This document shows positions 18,791 to 27,987 of a stretch of DNA of 64,000 nt, piece after piece. Source of the stretch: Bradyrhizobium diazoefficiens (lineage in GTDB: Bacteria > Pseudomonadota > Alphaproteobacteria > Rhizobiales > Xanthobacteraceae); NCBI RefSeq assembly GCF_016616885.1, contig NZ_CP067102.1:2322501-2386500 (forward strand), given 5' to 3'. Position 1 is the stretch's first letter, and each line of letters begins with the position of its first letter. The position numbers and the translations under genes were made by a program. The notes below the pieces were generated by a model that saw only the letters and a list, made by a program, of their open reading frames with translations, had not been told where the DNA came from and did no database searches.

Positions 18791-20461
18791 ATGAGGATGT
18801 CGCCTATCAATGGCCGGATTGGCCGCCTTGCGGGATGTACCGGGATTGTTGCGGTGCTCCTTGTCGGCTCGGCCGCGCTCGCCGAACCGCAGGTGCTGCT
18901 GGTCAATGCCAAGGTGTTCACGGCCGATCCAACATTGCCTTACGCCCAGGCCGTTGCAGTCGAGGGCGGTCGCATCCTTGCCGTCGGCAGTAACGAAGCA
19001 GTTCGCGCGTTGGCCGGACCGGACACCCGCATCATCGACGCTGGCGGCCGTTTGGTCACACCCGGCCTGATCGAAGCGCATGTCCATCTCGGAACCGAGC
19101 TGCCGACGCCGCCGCTCGCGATGCCGAACTTGCCATTTCCAGGGCCGACCCCCGAGCAAGCCTTGGCCGTGTTGGAGGAGGCCGCGAGGACGCGCAGGGA
19201 CTGGATCACTGCCTATGTCGGGCCTCTTGTCGCGCGTGATCGCCGCAACTGGCGCAAGGCCTTGGACACCGTAGCGCCCGAAACGCCTGTGTTTCTCAGA
19301 GGCTCATGGGGCGCGCATACTAGCATCCTCAACAGCGAAGGTCTGAGACGGCTCGGCATTGCCGAGGACACCGCCGATCCCCTTGGCGGCTGGTGGGGTC
19401 GGGACGAAAGCGGCCGTCTGGACGGGCGGGCCTATGAGGCGGCCGAAACGATGACGCCGCTCATTCGCCCCGCCACTGCCGAACGACTGGCCATGTCGTT
19501 CGGCGAAGCGCAAAAACGCTATGCGCGCTGGGGCGTCACATCGATCCACCTGATGAATAATGACAAGTCGCTGGCGGTGACGCTCGCGGCCCTTGCCACG
19601 GCGAAGCCGCTGCAAAAATGGACGGTCTATTCGTGGGGCACCTGGCAAACACAACGCATTCCCGACGCCTGGGCCGTCATCGATGCCGCTGTAAAACAAG
19701 CGCCGGCCAAGGTGCGCGTCGAAGGACCGAAGTGGATGCTGGACGGAACACCGATCGAACAGAATTCCTTCCAGCGTGCGGCCTACAATGGGCGTCCCGG
19801 ATGGCGCGGACGATCGAATTTCACCGACCAACAACTGCGCGAGATATTGCAACTTGCCTTGGAGCGACCGACGCAACTGGCACTGCACGTGGTCGGCGAC
19901 GCCGAATCCGACCGCCTGCTGAATTTGATGGAGCAACTGGCGCCCGCTTCAACCTGGCGAGCCAAGCGGGTACGTATCGAACATGGCGACGGCATCGGGC
20001 CTGATGCATTCCAACGCGTGGCAGGTCTCGGCCTGGCCGTGATCCAGAACCCGACCCACCTTGCACCGCCGCCGATCGAAGGTAAGAAAATGCTCGATCA
20101 CGATCTGGTGCTGAAGAGCTTCATTAATGCCGGTATTCCGTTGGCGCTCGGTTCCGACGCCGGGCCGAAAGAGCAAAATCCGTTCCTCAATTTGATGCTG
20201 GCCGTTCTTGGACCGGGAGATCGTGCCGAGGCGTTGACGCGGGAACAGGCGCTGACGGCCTATACCGCCGGCGGCGCATATGCCGAAGGCGAGGAGCAAC
20301 GCAAAGGAAGGCTCGCGCCCGGTTTTTCCGCCGATATCGCCGTACTCTCCCAGGATGTCCTAACGATTCCGGCGCCACAACTGCCCGCCACGACCAGCTT
20401 GCTGACGATGGTGGACGGCGAAGTGATTTTCACAGATGCGATGTTCGCAACCTCAAACTAG
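18791..20461 (+). CDS. Exported amidohydrolase (YtcJ-like, amidohydrolase 3)
   Basis: A 556-residue metal-dependent hydrolase. ATG 18791 has GGAGGG upstream and opens a signal peptide (an 'RIGRLAG' n-region, a 'TGIVAVLLVGSAALA' core, then cleavage before EPQ). The mature part has the metal-binding 'EAHVHLG', a later His-bearing 'ALHVVGDAESDRLL', 'IEHGDGIG' and the Asp-bearing 'LALGSDAGPKEQNPF'. This order fits the YtcJ/amidohydrolase-3 group, which acts on C-N bonds in cyclic or linear amides. The substrate is unknown. An exported location is unusual for much of the family and fits the idea that the divergent membrane regulator senses its substrate or product. Its 3' end stops 37 bp before the hemC repeat. 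Confidence 0.82.
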   Translation: MRMSPINGRIGRLAGCTGIVAVLLVGSAALAEPQVLLVNAKVFTADPTLPYAQAVAVEGGRILAVGSNEAVRALAGPDTRIIDAGGRLVTPGLIEAHVHLGTELPTPPLAMPNLPFPGPTPEQALAVLEEAARTRRDWITAYVGPLVARDRRNWRKALDTVAPETPVFLRGSWGAHTSILNSEGLRRLGIAEDTADPLGGWWGRDESGRLDGRAYEAAETMTPLIRPATAERLAMSFGEAQKRYARWGVTSIHLMNNDKSLAVTLAALATAKPLQKWTVYSWGTWQTQRIPDAWAVIDAAVKQAPAKVRVEGPKWMLDGTPIEQNSFQRAAYNGRPGWRGRSNFTDQQLREILQLALERPTQLALHVVGDAESDRLLNLMEQLAPASTWRAKRVRIEHGDGIGPDAFQRVAGLGLAVIQNPTHLAPPPIEGKKMLDHDLVLKSFINAGIPLALGSDAGPKEQNPFLNLMLAVLGPGDRAEALTREQALTAYTAGGAYAEGEEQRKGRLAPGFSADIAVLSQDVLTIPAPQLPATTSLLTMVDGEVIFTDAMFATSN

Positions 20462-20498
20462 TCGGCAAGTCGACTTGAGATGTTGCCGGCCAGCGGGG

Positions 20499-20837
20499 CA
20501 GGGCATCGTCGCGGTCGAATGTGCGGCGCAGGACTGGCAAACGCGAAAAATCCTGTCATCGATCGACGATCCCGCGGCACACGCCTGCGCCGATGCCGAA
20601 CGCGAAGTGCTGTGGGTGCTGAACGGCCACTGCAACTCGCCGGTGGCGGGTTTCTCGACCATATCAGGCGATCAGATGTCGCTTGCGGCGTCCGTGCTCG
20701 ACCTCTCCGGCAACACCATCATCGAAGCCTCCCGCGCAGGCCCCGCCAATCGCCCGCGCGAGCTCGGCCGTGCGGTCGGTCTGGATCTGCTGGACAAGGG
20801 CGCCGCCGAGATCATCGCGCGCAGCCGGCCGCGCTAG
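20499..20837 (+). pseudogene. Truncated duplicate of hemC 3' end (direct repeat, copy 2)
   Basis: This is a near-exact copy of hemC residues 215-326 plus stop. It lacks the first two thirds of the gene and any ribosome-binding site. Just before it, ATGTTGCCGGCCAGCGGGG still resembles the preceding hemC codons (ATGCTGCCCGCAGCGGG) but with an extra base. It may therefore be the older allele's remnant, cut when the 3.7-kb segment arrived. No product is expected. Confidence 0.85.
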
Positions 20838-21017
20838 GCCTGACTGCGAAGTCACGATCGTCGGGATGATGCCATCGTGCTCCTGTTTTGCCCGACGTGT
20901 CAAATGTCAGTGCGACAGCCACTCAACCCGCGCGGTGCGAAATCCTTCAATGATTTCTACTGTGCATGGGGTTGTTTTCGCGGTTTTGTTTCTGCCCCCT
21001 GAGGGAGCGCAACTTTT

Positions 21018-22052
21018 TTAGCCCCGCACGCGCTTGAGCATCTGCTCGACATGGGCGATCGGCGTCTCCGGCTGGATGCCGTGGCCGAGATTGAAGATGA
21101 AGCGGCCTTGCGCAAAATTCGCCAGCACATCGTCGACCGCGCGGTCGAGCGCTGAGCCGCCCGTGATCAGCGCCAGCGGATCGAGATTGCCTTGCACAGC
21201 GACGCGGCTCTGCACGCGCTCACGGATGAACGCCGGCTCCGCGGTCCAATCGATGCTGACGGCGTTGACGCCGGTCTCTTCGACGTAGCCGGGCAATTGC
21301 GCACCGGCGCCGCGGGGGAAGCCGATGATCTTGGCATCCGGCACTTTCGCGCGCACGCCCTCGACGATGCGGCGGGTCGGCTCGGTTGACCAGCGCGCGA
21401 ACTCGGCCGGCGGCAGCACGCCGGCCCAGGTGTCGAAAATTTGCAAGGCATTGGCGCCCGCTTCGAGCTGCGCCAACAAGTAGGCGATCGAGTTGTCGAC
21501 CAGCACGTCGATGATTTTCGCGAACGCCTCCGGATGCCGGTAGGCCATCATCCGCGCCGGCGCCTGGTCCGGCGTGCCGTGGCCCGCGACCATGTAGGTC
21601 GCAACCGTCCACGGCGCGCCGCAAAAGCCGATCAGCGCGATTTTTGGATCGAGCGCGCCGCGCACGATCCTGAGCGCGTCGAACACCGGCTTGAGCTTGC
21701 CAAAGTCAGCCTGCGCGGCGAGCGTTGCGACCTTGGCCGGATCATCCAGCGGCTCCAGCCGCGGACCTTCGCCGACCTCGAAGCGCACCGAGCGGCCGAG
21801 CGCGTAGGGGATTACCAGGATGTCGGAGAAGATGATCGCCGCGTCGAAGCCGAACCGGCGGATCGGTTGCAGCGTGACCTCGGCGGCAAGCTCCGGATTG
21901 AAGCAGAGATCGAGGAAGCCGCCGGCCTTGGCGCGCACCTCGCGATACTCAGGCAGATAGCGGCCGGCCTGCCGCATCATCCACATGGGCGGGACGGCTT
22001 GCCGCTGGCCGGAGAGCACGTCGATGAAGGGCTTTGTCGCAGACTGGGGCAC
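21018..22052 (-). CDS. hemE: Uroporphyrinogen decarboxylase
   Basis: A 344-residue cytoplasmic enzyme that decarboxylates the four acetate side chains of uroporphyrinogen III to give coproporphyrinogen III. '[17 protein letters not shown]' carries the conserved substrate-binding arginines, and '[14 protein letters not shown]' the catalytic Asp. '[14 protein letters not shown]' and '[18 protein letters not shown]' are also standard. The frame is open upstream, but GTG 22052 gives the expected family length and has AGGA before it. It is convergent with the hemC remnant, 180 bp away. Without the insertion hemC and hemE would be close convergent neighbours. Confidence 0.94.
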   Translation of the reverse strand: MPQSATKPFIDVLSGQRQAVPPMWMMRQAGRYLPEYREVRAKAGGFLDLCFNPELAAEVTLQPIRRFGFDAAIIFSDILVIPYALGRSVRFEVGEGPRLEPLDDPAKVATLAAQADFGKLKPVFDALRIVRGALDPKIALIGFCGAPWTVATYMVAGHGTPDQAPARMMAYRHPEAFAKIIDVLVDNSIAYLLAQLEAGANALQIFDTWAGVLPPAEFARWSTEPTRRIVEGVRAKVPDAKIIGFPRGAGAQLPGYVEETGVNAVSIDWTAEPAFIRERVQSRVAVQGNLDPLALITGGSALDRAVDDVLANFAQGRFIFNLGHGIQPETPIAHVEQMLKRVRG

Positions 22053-22139
22053 GAACGATCCTGATGCAGATTGGAGTTCCTGATACACCGTGCGCGGCCC
22101 GAGCGGAACAGGGGAACCAGCGCAAATGCGCAGCGTTGA

Positions 22140-22379
<240 letters not shown>

Positions 22380-22545
22380 GGGCCGCCGGTTTCCGATAGG
22401 CTTGATAAGACCTTGTTAGCGATCTGCGGAAGCTCCGGTCCGTAGGAGTACGGGAAAACCCGCAGATAAATGCGAATCCCGGCAGGCGCTTCAGGGTTCA
22501 ATAAGAGAAGCGGCAGAGTTTCCCCGGACTGGAGAATTCTGCCGC

Positions 22546-24447
22546 ATGAACGTCGCCTCACACAGAGCCGGATGGAGCCGCCTGCCGTTGCGTGCGGCGG
22601 CGTTCGTCGTGTTCACCTGCGTAGCGATCCTCGGCGTCAGTGGCTGGCGCGAATGGGCCGCGCGGGATGCGGTGCTCAAGGGCGCTGAAACCGAGATGGC
22701 GAACGTCGCCCGCTCGCTGACGCAGCATGCCGAGGACAGCCTCGATCTCCTGGATTCCGGCGTTGTCGGCGTCGTCAGCCGGCTGGAGATGGATGGCGCC
22801 GACCCCACCACGATCGCGAAGCTGCGCAACCTCCTGGACGCGCGCAAGAAGGCGGTGGAGCGCGTCCACAGCCTCGCCATCATCGACGACCAGGGCAATT
22901 GGCTGACCTCGCCAGGCACGATCGCCTCGAGCCTCAGCGACGACACGTTCTTCCGCCACCACCAGCTCTCGCCTAAGCGCGAGGCCTATGTCGGCCGACC
23001 CGTGAAGAGCCTCGTCGACGGCGAATGGGTCGTCACTCTCTCGCGCCGCTTCAACAAGCCGGACGGCAGCTTCGGCGGCGTGGTGCTCGCGGCGATCGGC
23101 TCGAGATATCTCTCGCATTTCTACGAGCAGTTCGAGATCGGCCGCAATAGCTCCGTGACGTTGATGTCCGGCGACGGCATGATCATCGCGCGCAATCCGA
23201 ACAACGAGACATTCGTCGGTCGCAGTATCGGCGACGCTCCGCTGTTCCGCGACGCCAGCCTGCAACGGCCGAGCGGTGCCTATCATTTCAAGTCGCTGCT
23301 GGACGGCGCCGAGCGCGTCAGCTTCTTCAAGCGCAGCGGCCGCTATCCGCTCGTGCTGCTCGCAACCGTCGACAAGGACGAGTTGCTCGCGCCGTGGCGG
23401 GCTGCTGCGATCTCCCGCATGCTCTACGTGGTCGCGCTGGTGATGCTGATCGCGGTCATCGGCGCGGTGCTGGTGCGGCAGTTGCAGCGTGGCCAGCGTA
23501 TGGCGGCGGCGCTGATCGAGAAGGAGTCGCATTTCCGCCTGCTCGCCGAAGGCTCCAGCGACATGGTCACCCGCATCGGGCTCGACGAGCGGCTGCGCTA
23601 CGTTTCGCCATCGTCCAATCGCGTTGTCGGCTGGCGCCCCAATCAGCTCATCGGCACCGACGCGCTCGCTGGCATCCATCCGGAGGACCGGCCGCATGTG
23701 CAGGCCATTGTCGATGCCATGAAGCGCGGCGATACGGACGAAGCGCGCGTCACCTACCGCAACGTGCACCGGCAGAAGTCCGAGGTCTGGCTGGAATCGA
23801 CCATGCGCGTCACGCGCAAGGACAACGGCAATGTCGACGGCGTGGTCGCGATCTCGCGCGACATCTCCGAGCAGAAGAAGCTGGAGACCCGGCTCGAGAC
23901 GCTCGCGATCGAGGACAGCCTCACCGGGCTTGCCAACCGCCGCCGCTTCGACGAGCGGCTCAGGGAAGAATGGGCGCGCGCCTATCGCGACCGCTCCAGC
24001 CTCGGCCTCTTGATGATCGACGTCGATCACTTCAAGGCCTACAACGACGAATACGGCCATCCCGCCGGCGACGCCTGCCTGCGCGTGGTTGCAAAGATCA
24101 TCGCGGCCGAGATGCAGCGGGTCGGCGATCTCGCGGCGCGTTACGGCGGCGAGGAATTCGCCATGCTGCTGCCGAACACCGATGCCGCCGGCTGTGCCCG
24201 GATCGGCGAGCGGATTCGCAGCGCCGTCCACGATGCAGGTCTGGTCCATGCCTCAAATCCGACGGCGGCATGCGTCACCGTCTCGGTCGGTGGGGCGGCC
24301 TGCCGGCCGTCGTTCGAGCGCACCGCGGGCGCGGGATCGCTGGTGGAATCCGCCGACCGGGCGCTCTACGCCGCCAAGGACGCGGGCCGCGACCGGCTGA
24401 TGATGTCGGGCGAGGTCATGAACCTGCTGAAGGCATCCGGCCAGTAA
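22546..24447 (+). CDS. Membrane diguanylate cyclase with PDC sensor and PAS
   Basis: A 633-residue protein. A first transmembrane helix lies near residues 12-30, then a periplasmic Cache/PDC-like domain to about 285 ('GNWLTSPGTIASS', 'YVGRPVKSLVDGEWVVTLSR'), and a second helix near 287-308. A PAS domain follows (about 325-440, 'LLAEGSSDMVTRIGLDERL'), then GGDEF (about 455-620). The active loop is 'RYGGEEF'. The allosteric inhibition site RVGD sits five residues before it, so product feedback is expected. It should make cyclic-di-GMP in response to an external small molecule. No EAL domain is present. Confidence 0.9.
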   Translation: MNVASHRAGWSRLPLRAAAFVVFTCVAILGVSGWREWAARDAVLKGAETEMANVARSLTQHAEDSLDLLDSGVVGVVSRLEMDGADPTTIAKLRNLLDARKKAVERVHSLAIIDDQGNWLTSPGTIASSLSDDTFFRHHQLSPKREAYVGRPVKSLVDGEWVVTLSRRFNKPDGSFGGVVLAAIGSRYLSHFYEQFEIGRNSSVTLMSGDGMIIARNPNNETFVGRSIGDAPLFRDASLQRPSGAYHFKSLLDGAERVSFFKRSGRYPLVLLATVDKDELLAPWRAAAISRMLYVVALVMLIAVIGAVLVRQLQRGQRMAAALIEKESHFRLLAEGSSDMVTRIGLDERLRYVSPSSNRVVGWRPNQLIGTDALAGIHPEDRPHVQAIVDAMKRGDTDEARVTYRNVHRQKSEVWLESTMRVTRKDNGNVDGVVAISRDISEQKKLETRLETLAIEDSLTGLANRRRFDERLREEWARAYRDRSSLGLLMIDVDHFKAYNDEYGHPAGDACLRVVAKIIAAEMQRVGDLAARYGGEEFAMLLPNTDAAGCARIGERIRSAVHDAGLVHASNPTAACVTVSVGGAACRPSFERTAGAGSLVESADRALYAAKDAGRDRLMMSGEVMNLLKASGQ

Positions 24448-24453
24448 GTCTGC

Positions 24454-24672
24454 TCAGTAGTGTGGCGGAGGCTCGTTGGCAGGGCCCGGCGCATTCGCTT
24501 CGGCCTCCTGCAATCGCTCATTGAGCTGCGCGAGCTGCCGCGTCAGCACATCGATCTGCTTCCACTGCGCGGTGATGGTCTGGTTCAGCGTATCGATGGT
24601 GTCGTCCTGATAGGCAAGACGGGTCTCCAGTGTGTCGATGCGCTCGGCGAGCGCCCTGATCTCGTTCGTCAC
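24454..24672 (-). CDS. slyX: SlyX family protein
   Basis: A 72-residue cytoplasmic coiled-coil protein. 'RIDTLETRLAYQDDTIDTLN' followed by 'WKQIDVLTRQLAQLNERL' is the hallmark heptad pattern of SlyX, and the end '..PPPHY' is the family's typical C-terminus. The start is GTG 24672 ('MTNEIRALAERID'). The function of SlyX is unknown in all species I am aware of. It overlaps the 3' part of the trhO frame, which is in a different frame on the same strand. It is convergent with the diguanylate cyclase, six bases away. Confidence 0.85.
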   Translation of the reverse strand: MTNEIRALAERIDTLETRLAYQDDTIDTLNQTITAQWKQIDVLTRQLAQLNERLQEAEANAPGPANEPPPHY

Positions 24673-25429
24673 GTATCGCGTCCTTGTCCAGCTCGCGCAA
24701 ACCAAGTTCTTGCAAACCATGGCCGAGCGCCACGCGCTCGTCGAACACAAAACATTCGCCGCGCCAGCGGCTCTGCGCCTCCGGCACCTGTTCCAGATAT
24801 TTGAGGATGCCGCCCTTGAGGTGGTAGACCTCGGCGAAGCCGCGCGCCAGCAGATGCGCGCTCGCCTTCTCGCAGCGGATACCACCGGTGCAGAACATCG
24901 CGATCTTGCGATGTTTCGCGGGATCGAGCTGCTCTGCCGCAAAATCCTTGAACTGGCCAAAGCTCTTGATGTCAGGATCGACCGCGCCCTCGAACGTCCC
25001 CATCGCCACCTCGAAGGCGTTGCGGGTGTCGAGCACCAGCGTGTCGGGTGAGGCGATCAGCGCGTTCCATTCGGCGGCCTCGACATAGGTCCCGACCTGA
25101 CGAGTCGGATCGGCGGCCGCATCGCCGAGCGTGACGATCTCCTTCTTCAGCCGCACCTTGAGCCGGCCGAACGGCATCGCTTCCGCGGTCGAGCATTTCA
25201 GCTCGAGATTGTTGAGCCGGCCCCCGAACATGGCGCCTTGCGCGAGCTCGTGGGCAAAGGCGTCAATCGCCTCGCCCGCGCCCGCAATCGTCCCGTTGAT
25301 GCCCTCCTGGGCCAGCAGCACGCTGCCCTTCAGGGACAGCCCGGCACAGAGCGCGCGCAGCGGCTCGCGCAGTTCGCGGTAATCGGGCAGGGCAGCGAAT
25401 TGGTAGAAGGCGCAGACCTTGTAAGTCAT
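24518..25429 (-). CDS. trhO: tRNA uridine(34) hydroxylase (rhodanese-type TrhO)
   Basis: This protein hydroxylates uridine 34 of certain tRNAs using oxygen. The N-terminal acylphosphatase-like part has 'VLLAQEGINGTIAG', and the rhodanese domain has the catalytic Cys180 in 'FCTGGIRCEKASAHLL', followed by 'YHLKGGILKYLE'. These match YceA/TrhO well through residue 240. The open frame gives 303 residues, but the last 50 or so overlap slyX in another frame and look unlike the family. The true C-terminus may end earlier through a sequence change. The ATG at 25429 is the family start. The frame is also open far upstream, but that part is antisense to the next gene. Confidence 0.85.
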   Translation of the reverse strand: MTYKVCAFYQFAALPDYRELREPLRALCAGLSLKGSVLLAQEGINGTIAGAGEAIDAFAHELAQGAMFGGRLNNLELKCSTAEAMPFGRLKVRLKKEIVTLGDAAADPTRQVGTYVEAAEWNALIASPDTLVLDTRNAFEVAMGTFEGAVDPDIKSFGQFKDFAAEQLDPAKHRKIAMFCTGGIRCEKASAHLLARGFAEVYHLKGGILKYLEQVPEAQSRWRGECFVFDERVALGHGLQELGLRELDKDAIRDERDQGARRAHRHTGDPSCLSGRHHRYAEPDHHRAVEADRCADAAARAAQ

Positions 25430-25612
25430 GCGCCCCTTTAGCAGGCGGCCGGCGCCCGGAAAACCCGCAACCGACAGCTCTATTCCCAGCGAATGGCAGC
25501 CATTTCCCTGGTATGCCAGCATTGCCCGGGCGGCCCTGAATGTGTCATGAAGGCCCGATTTTTTCCGAGACGGCGCGTCCTCTGCGCCCACGGTCTGAGA
25601 AAGCAAAACTCG

Positions 25613-27199
25613 ATGAGAAACTTCCATTTCCCCGGCAGGTCCACGGTCCACGCCACCAACGCGATGGTGGCGACCTCGCATCCGCAGGCATCCCTTGCCG
25701 CGATCGAGGTGCTGCGCGAGGGCGGCACGGCGGTGGACGCGGCGGTGGCGGGTTCGGCCCTGCTCGGCGTGATCGAGCCCCAATCGACCGGCATCGGCGG
25801 CGATTGCTTTGCGCTGATTCAGCCGCGCGGCGAGGGCAAGATCATCGCCTATAACGGCTCCGGCCGGGCGCCGCAGGCGGCCAACGCCGACTGGTATCTT
25901 GAGCGCAAGATCAATTCCGTGCCGCTGACCTCGGCGCATGCGGTTTCGATCCCCGGCGTGATCGACTGCTTCGCGACCGTGCTGCGCGACCACGGCAAGC
26001 TCGGCTTCGACCGGCTGCTCCAGCCCGCGATCAAGGCGGCGGAGGAAGGCTACGTCGTCGCCCCCCGCATCGCGTTCGACTGGAAGAACCAGTTCGAGAA
26101 GCTGAAGGGCGGCACCAACACCGTGCGTTACCTGTTGCCGGGCGGCAAGCCGCCGGTGGCCGGCGACGTCATCCGCCAGGCCGAGCTCGGCAAGACGCTG
26201 CGTGCCATCGCCAAGGACGGCCGCGACGCCTTTTACAAAGGCGCGATCGCGGAGGACATGATCGAGACCCTGCGTGGGATCGGCGGCCTGCACACGCTCG
26301 ACGATTTCGCCGCGCACACGACCGAGACGACGACGCCGATCGGCACCATGTACAAGGGCTACGACGTCTGGCAGTGCCCGCCGAACGGGCCGGGCCTCAC
26401 CGCCCTGCTGATGCTCAACATCCTGTCGCGGTTCGACCTGACCAAGTACGCGCCGCTCAGCGTCGAGCGATTCCATCTCGAGGCGGAAGCCGCGCGCATC
26501 GCCTACATGCATCGCGAGCTGCATGTCGCCGATCCCAATCACATGCAGGTCGAGGTCTCCAATCTCCTCGCCAAGGAATTCTGCGACGAGCACATCGCGA
26601 AAATCCGCATGGACGGCATGCTCGACCTGCCGAACGTCGCGCCGCCGATGAATCCATCGACCATCTACATCACGGTCGTGGACAAGGATCGCAACGTCTG
26701 CTCGTTCATCAACTCGATCGCGCATTCCTTCGGTTCGGCGATCGTCTCGAACAAGACCGGCGTGCTGTTCCAGAACCGCGCCGGCGGCTTCCGCATCCAG
26801 CCGGGTCATCCGAACTGCATCGAAGGCGGCAAGCGTCCGCTGCACACGATCATGCCGAGCCTGCTCACCAAGGGCGGCCGCTCGGTGATGCCGTTCGCGG
26901 TGATGGGCGGTCAGTATCAGCCGGTCGGCCAGACCCGTGTCGTGACCAACATTCTCGACTACGGATGCGACGTGCAGGAGGCGATCGATATGCCGCGCGG
27001 CCTGCACTACGAGGGCCAGTACCAGCTCGAGGACAGCGTGCCGGCCGATATCGTCGAGGGCCTCAAGAAGCTCGGTCACAAGACCACCAGCGTGGTCGGC
27101 CCGCTCGGCGGCGCCCAGGCGATCTGGATCGACTGGGACAAGGGCACGCTCACCGGCGGTTCCGATCCGCGCAAGGATGGCTGCGCGCTCGGCTATTGA
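25613..27199 (+). CDS. Gamma-glutamyltransferase family protein
   Basis: A 528-residue Ntn-hydrolase-type protein. It opens 'VHATNAMVATSHPQASLAA' with 'GGTAVDAAVA' and 'IGGDCFALI', the usual N-terminal marks of the family. The autocleavage/nucleophile Thr is in 'NPSTIYITVVDKD', where most enzymes read TTH-SVVD, so the residue after the Thr is changed. 'AFGSAIV'-like and 'RPLHTIMPSL' motifs follow. No signal peptide is seen from ATG 25613, so it is probably cytoplasmic, unlike the periplasmic glutathione enzymes. Substrate could be glutathione or another gamma-glutamyl or acyl amide. Earlier in-frame ATGs exist but lack conservation. Confidence 0.83.
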   Translation: MRNFHFPGRSTVHATNAMVATSHPQASLAAIEVLREGGTAVDAAVAGSALLGVIEPQSTGIGGDCFALIQPRGEGKIIAYNGSGRAPQAANADWYLERKINSVPLTSAHAVSIPGVIDCFATVLRDHGKLGFDRLLQPAIKAAEEGYVVAPRIAFDWKNQFEKLKGGTNTVRYLLPGGKPPVAGDVIRQAELGKTLRAIAKDGRDAFYKGAIAEDMIETLRGIGGLHTLDDFAAHTTETTTPIGTMYKGYDVWQCPPNGPGLTALLMLNILSRFDLTKYAPLSVERFHLEAEAARIAYMHRELHVADPNHMQVEVSNLLAKEFCDEHIAKIRMDGMLDLPNVAPPMNPSTIYITVVDKDRNVCSFINSIAHSFGSAIVSNKTGVLFQNRAGGFRIQPGHPNCIEGGKRPLHTIMPSLLTKGGRSVMPFAVMGGQYQPVGQTRVVTNILDYGCDVQEAIDMPRGLHYEGQYQLEDSVPADIVEGLKKLGHKTTSVVGPLGGAQAIWIDWDKGTLTGGSDPRKDGCALGY

Positions 27200-27368
27200 T
27201 CTTCGTGGGAACAAGTTCCCGCGCCAATCAGCAAAAGTTGACGATGGGACGACGCGACTTCTGCTGCGTCGCCCCGTCCCGTTCGGAACGGAGCTCGCGG
27301 CCCAAAGTTGAGGGGCGATAAGCGGTGCAGGCGTGCGCTGCTTTCCTTGCAAGCAGCGGAGGCCGCTT

Positions 27369-27983
27369 ATGTCCAACGCTTCAGGTTCCCCACCCTCCGG
27401 ATTCCACCGGCGTGCTTTCATCGCAGGCGCTGCCGGCAGCGCGCTCGTTCCGATGACCGCGCGAGCCGCCACGCAAGATGCGAGCGCACCAGCCCCGCAG
27501 GATCCGGCGCTTCCCGTCGACGTTACGCTGCGGGTGAACGGCAAGGACAAGCGCCTGAGCCTCGACGCGCGCACCACCGTGCTGGATGCGCTGCGTGAGC
27601 ATCTCAAGCTCACCGGCAGCAAGAAGGGCTGCGATCACGGCCAGTGCGGCGCCTGCACGGTGTTGATCGGCGATCGCCGGGTGGTGTCGTGCCTGACGCT
27701 CGCGCTCGCGGCCGAAGGGCAGGAGATCACGACCATCGAAGGACTCGCCACCGACGACCGCCTGCATCCGATGCAGCAGGCCTTCGTCGACAACGATGCC
27801 TTCCAGTGCGGCTATTGCACGCCAGGCCAGATCATGTCGGCGATTGCCTGCGTGAAGGAGGGACATGCCGGCACCGACGCCGATATCCGCGAGTACATGA
27901 GCGGCAACATCTGCCGCTGCGCGGCCTATCCCAACATCGTCGCCGCGGTGAAGCAGGCAGCGCCGGAGATCATGAAAGGTTAG
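27369..27983 (+). CDS. paoA: Aldehyde oxidoreductase, Tat-exported iron-sulfur subunit
   Basis: A 204-residue subunit with two [2Fe-2S] clusters: Cys88, 93, 96, 108 in the plant-ferredoxin type site, and Cys147, 150, 182, 184 in the helical domain. A twin-arginine signal 'FHRRAFIAGAAGS' is at residues 12-24, so the complex is exported folded to the periplasm. It closely parallels E. coli PaoA (YagT). The start at ATG 27369 has GGAGG eight bases before it. The FAD and molybdenum subunit genes follow at once, four and two bases apart, forming an operon. The complex oxidises a broad range of aldehydes to acids, probably for detoxification. Confidence 0.9.
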   Translation: MSNASGSPPSGFHRRAFIAGAAGSALVPMTARAATQDASAPAPQDPALPVDVTLRVNGKDKRLSLDARTTVLDALREHLKLTGSKKGCDHGQCGACTVLIGDRRVVSCLTLALAAEGQEITTIEGLATDDRLHPMQQAFVDNDAFQCGYCTPGQIMSAIACVKEGHAGTDADIREYMSGNICRCAAYPNIVAAVKQAAPEIMKG

Positions 27984-27987
27984 GTGC

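Larger units (their letters stand above)
16773..20498. other. Inserted segment bracketed by hemC direct repeats
   Basis: These 3.7 kb lie between the two hemC-derived repeats. They hold a divergent pair: a winged-helix/TPR regulator and an exported amidohydrolase. The layout is what remains when foreign DNA enters a gene and brings a replacement 3' end, so the gene stays whole. No integrase, transposase or terminal inverted repeat was seen. Homologous recombination or tandem duplication is an alternative route. Calling it an island is inference from the repeats. Confidence 0.6.

Noticed and set aside
16773..20498. Classical integrative element or transposon
   Set aside because: No integrase, transposase, tRNA target or terminal inverted repeat was seen, so only the repeat-bracketed insertion is claimed.
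20436..20837. Possible 133-residue protein covering the second hemC copy
   Set aside because: It starts inside the amidohydrolase gene in another frame, has no ribosome-binding site and holds only a third of the enzyme.
25430..27622. Long minus-strand frame continuing upstream of trhO for about 730 codons
   Set aside because: It is antisense to the gamma-glutamyltransferase-like gene and has no conserved content; only the part from 25429 down is a real protein.
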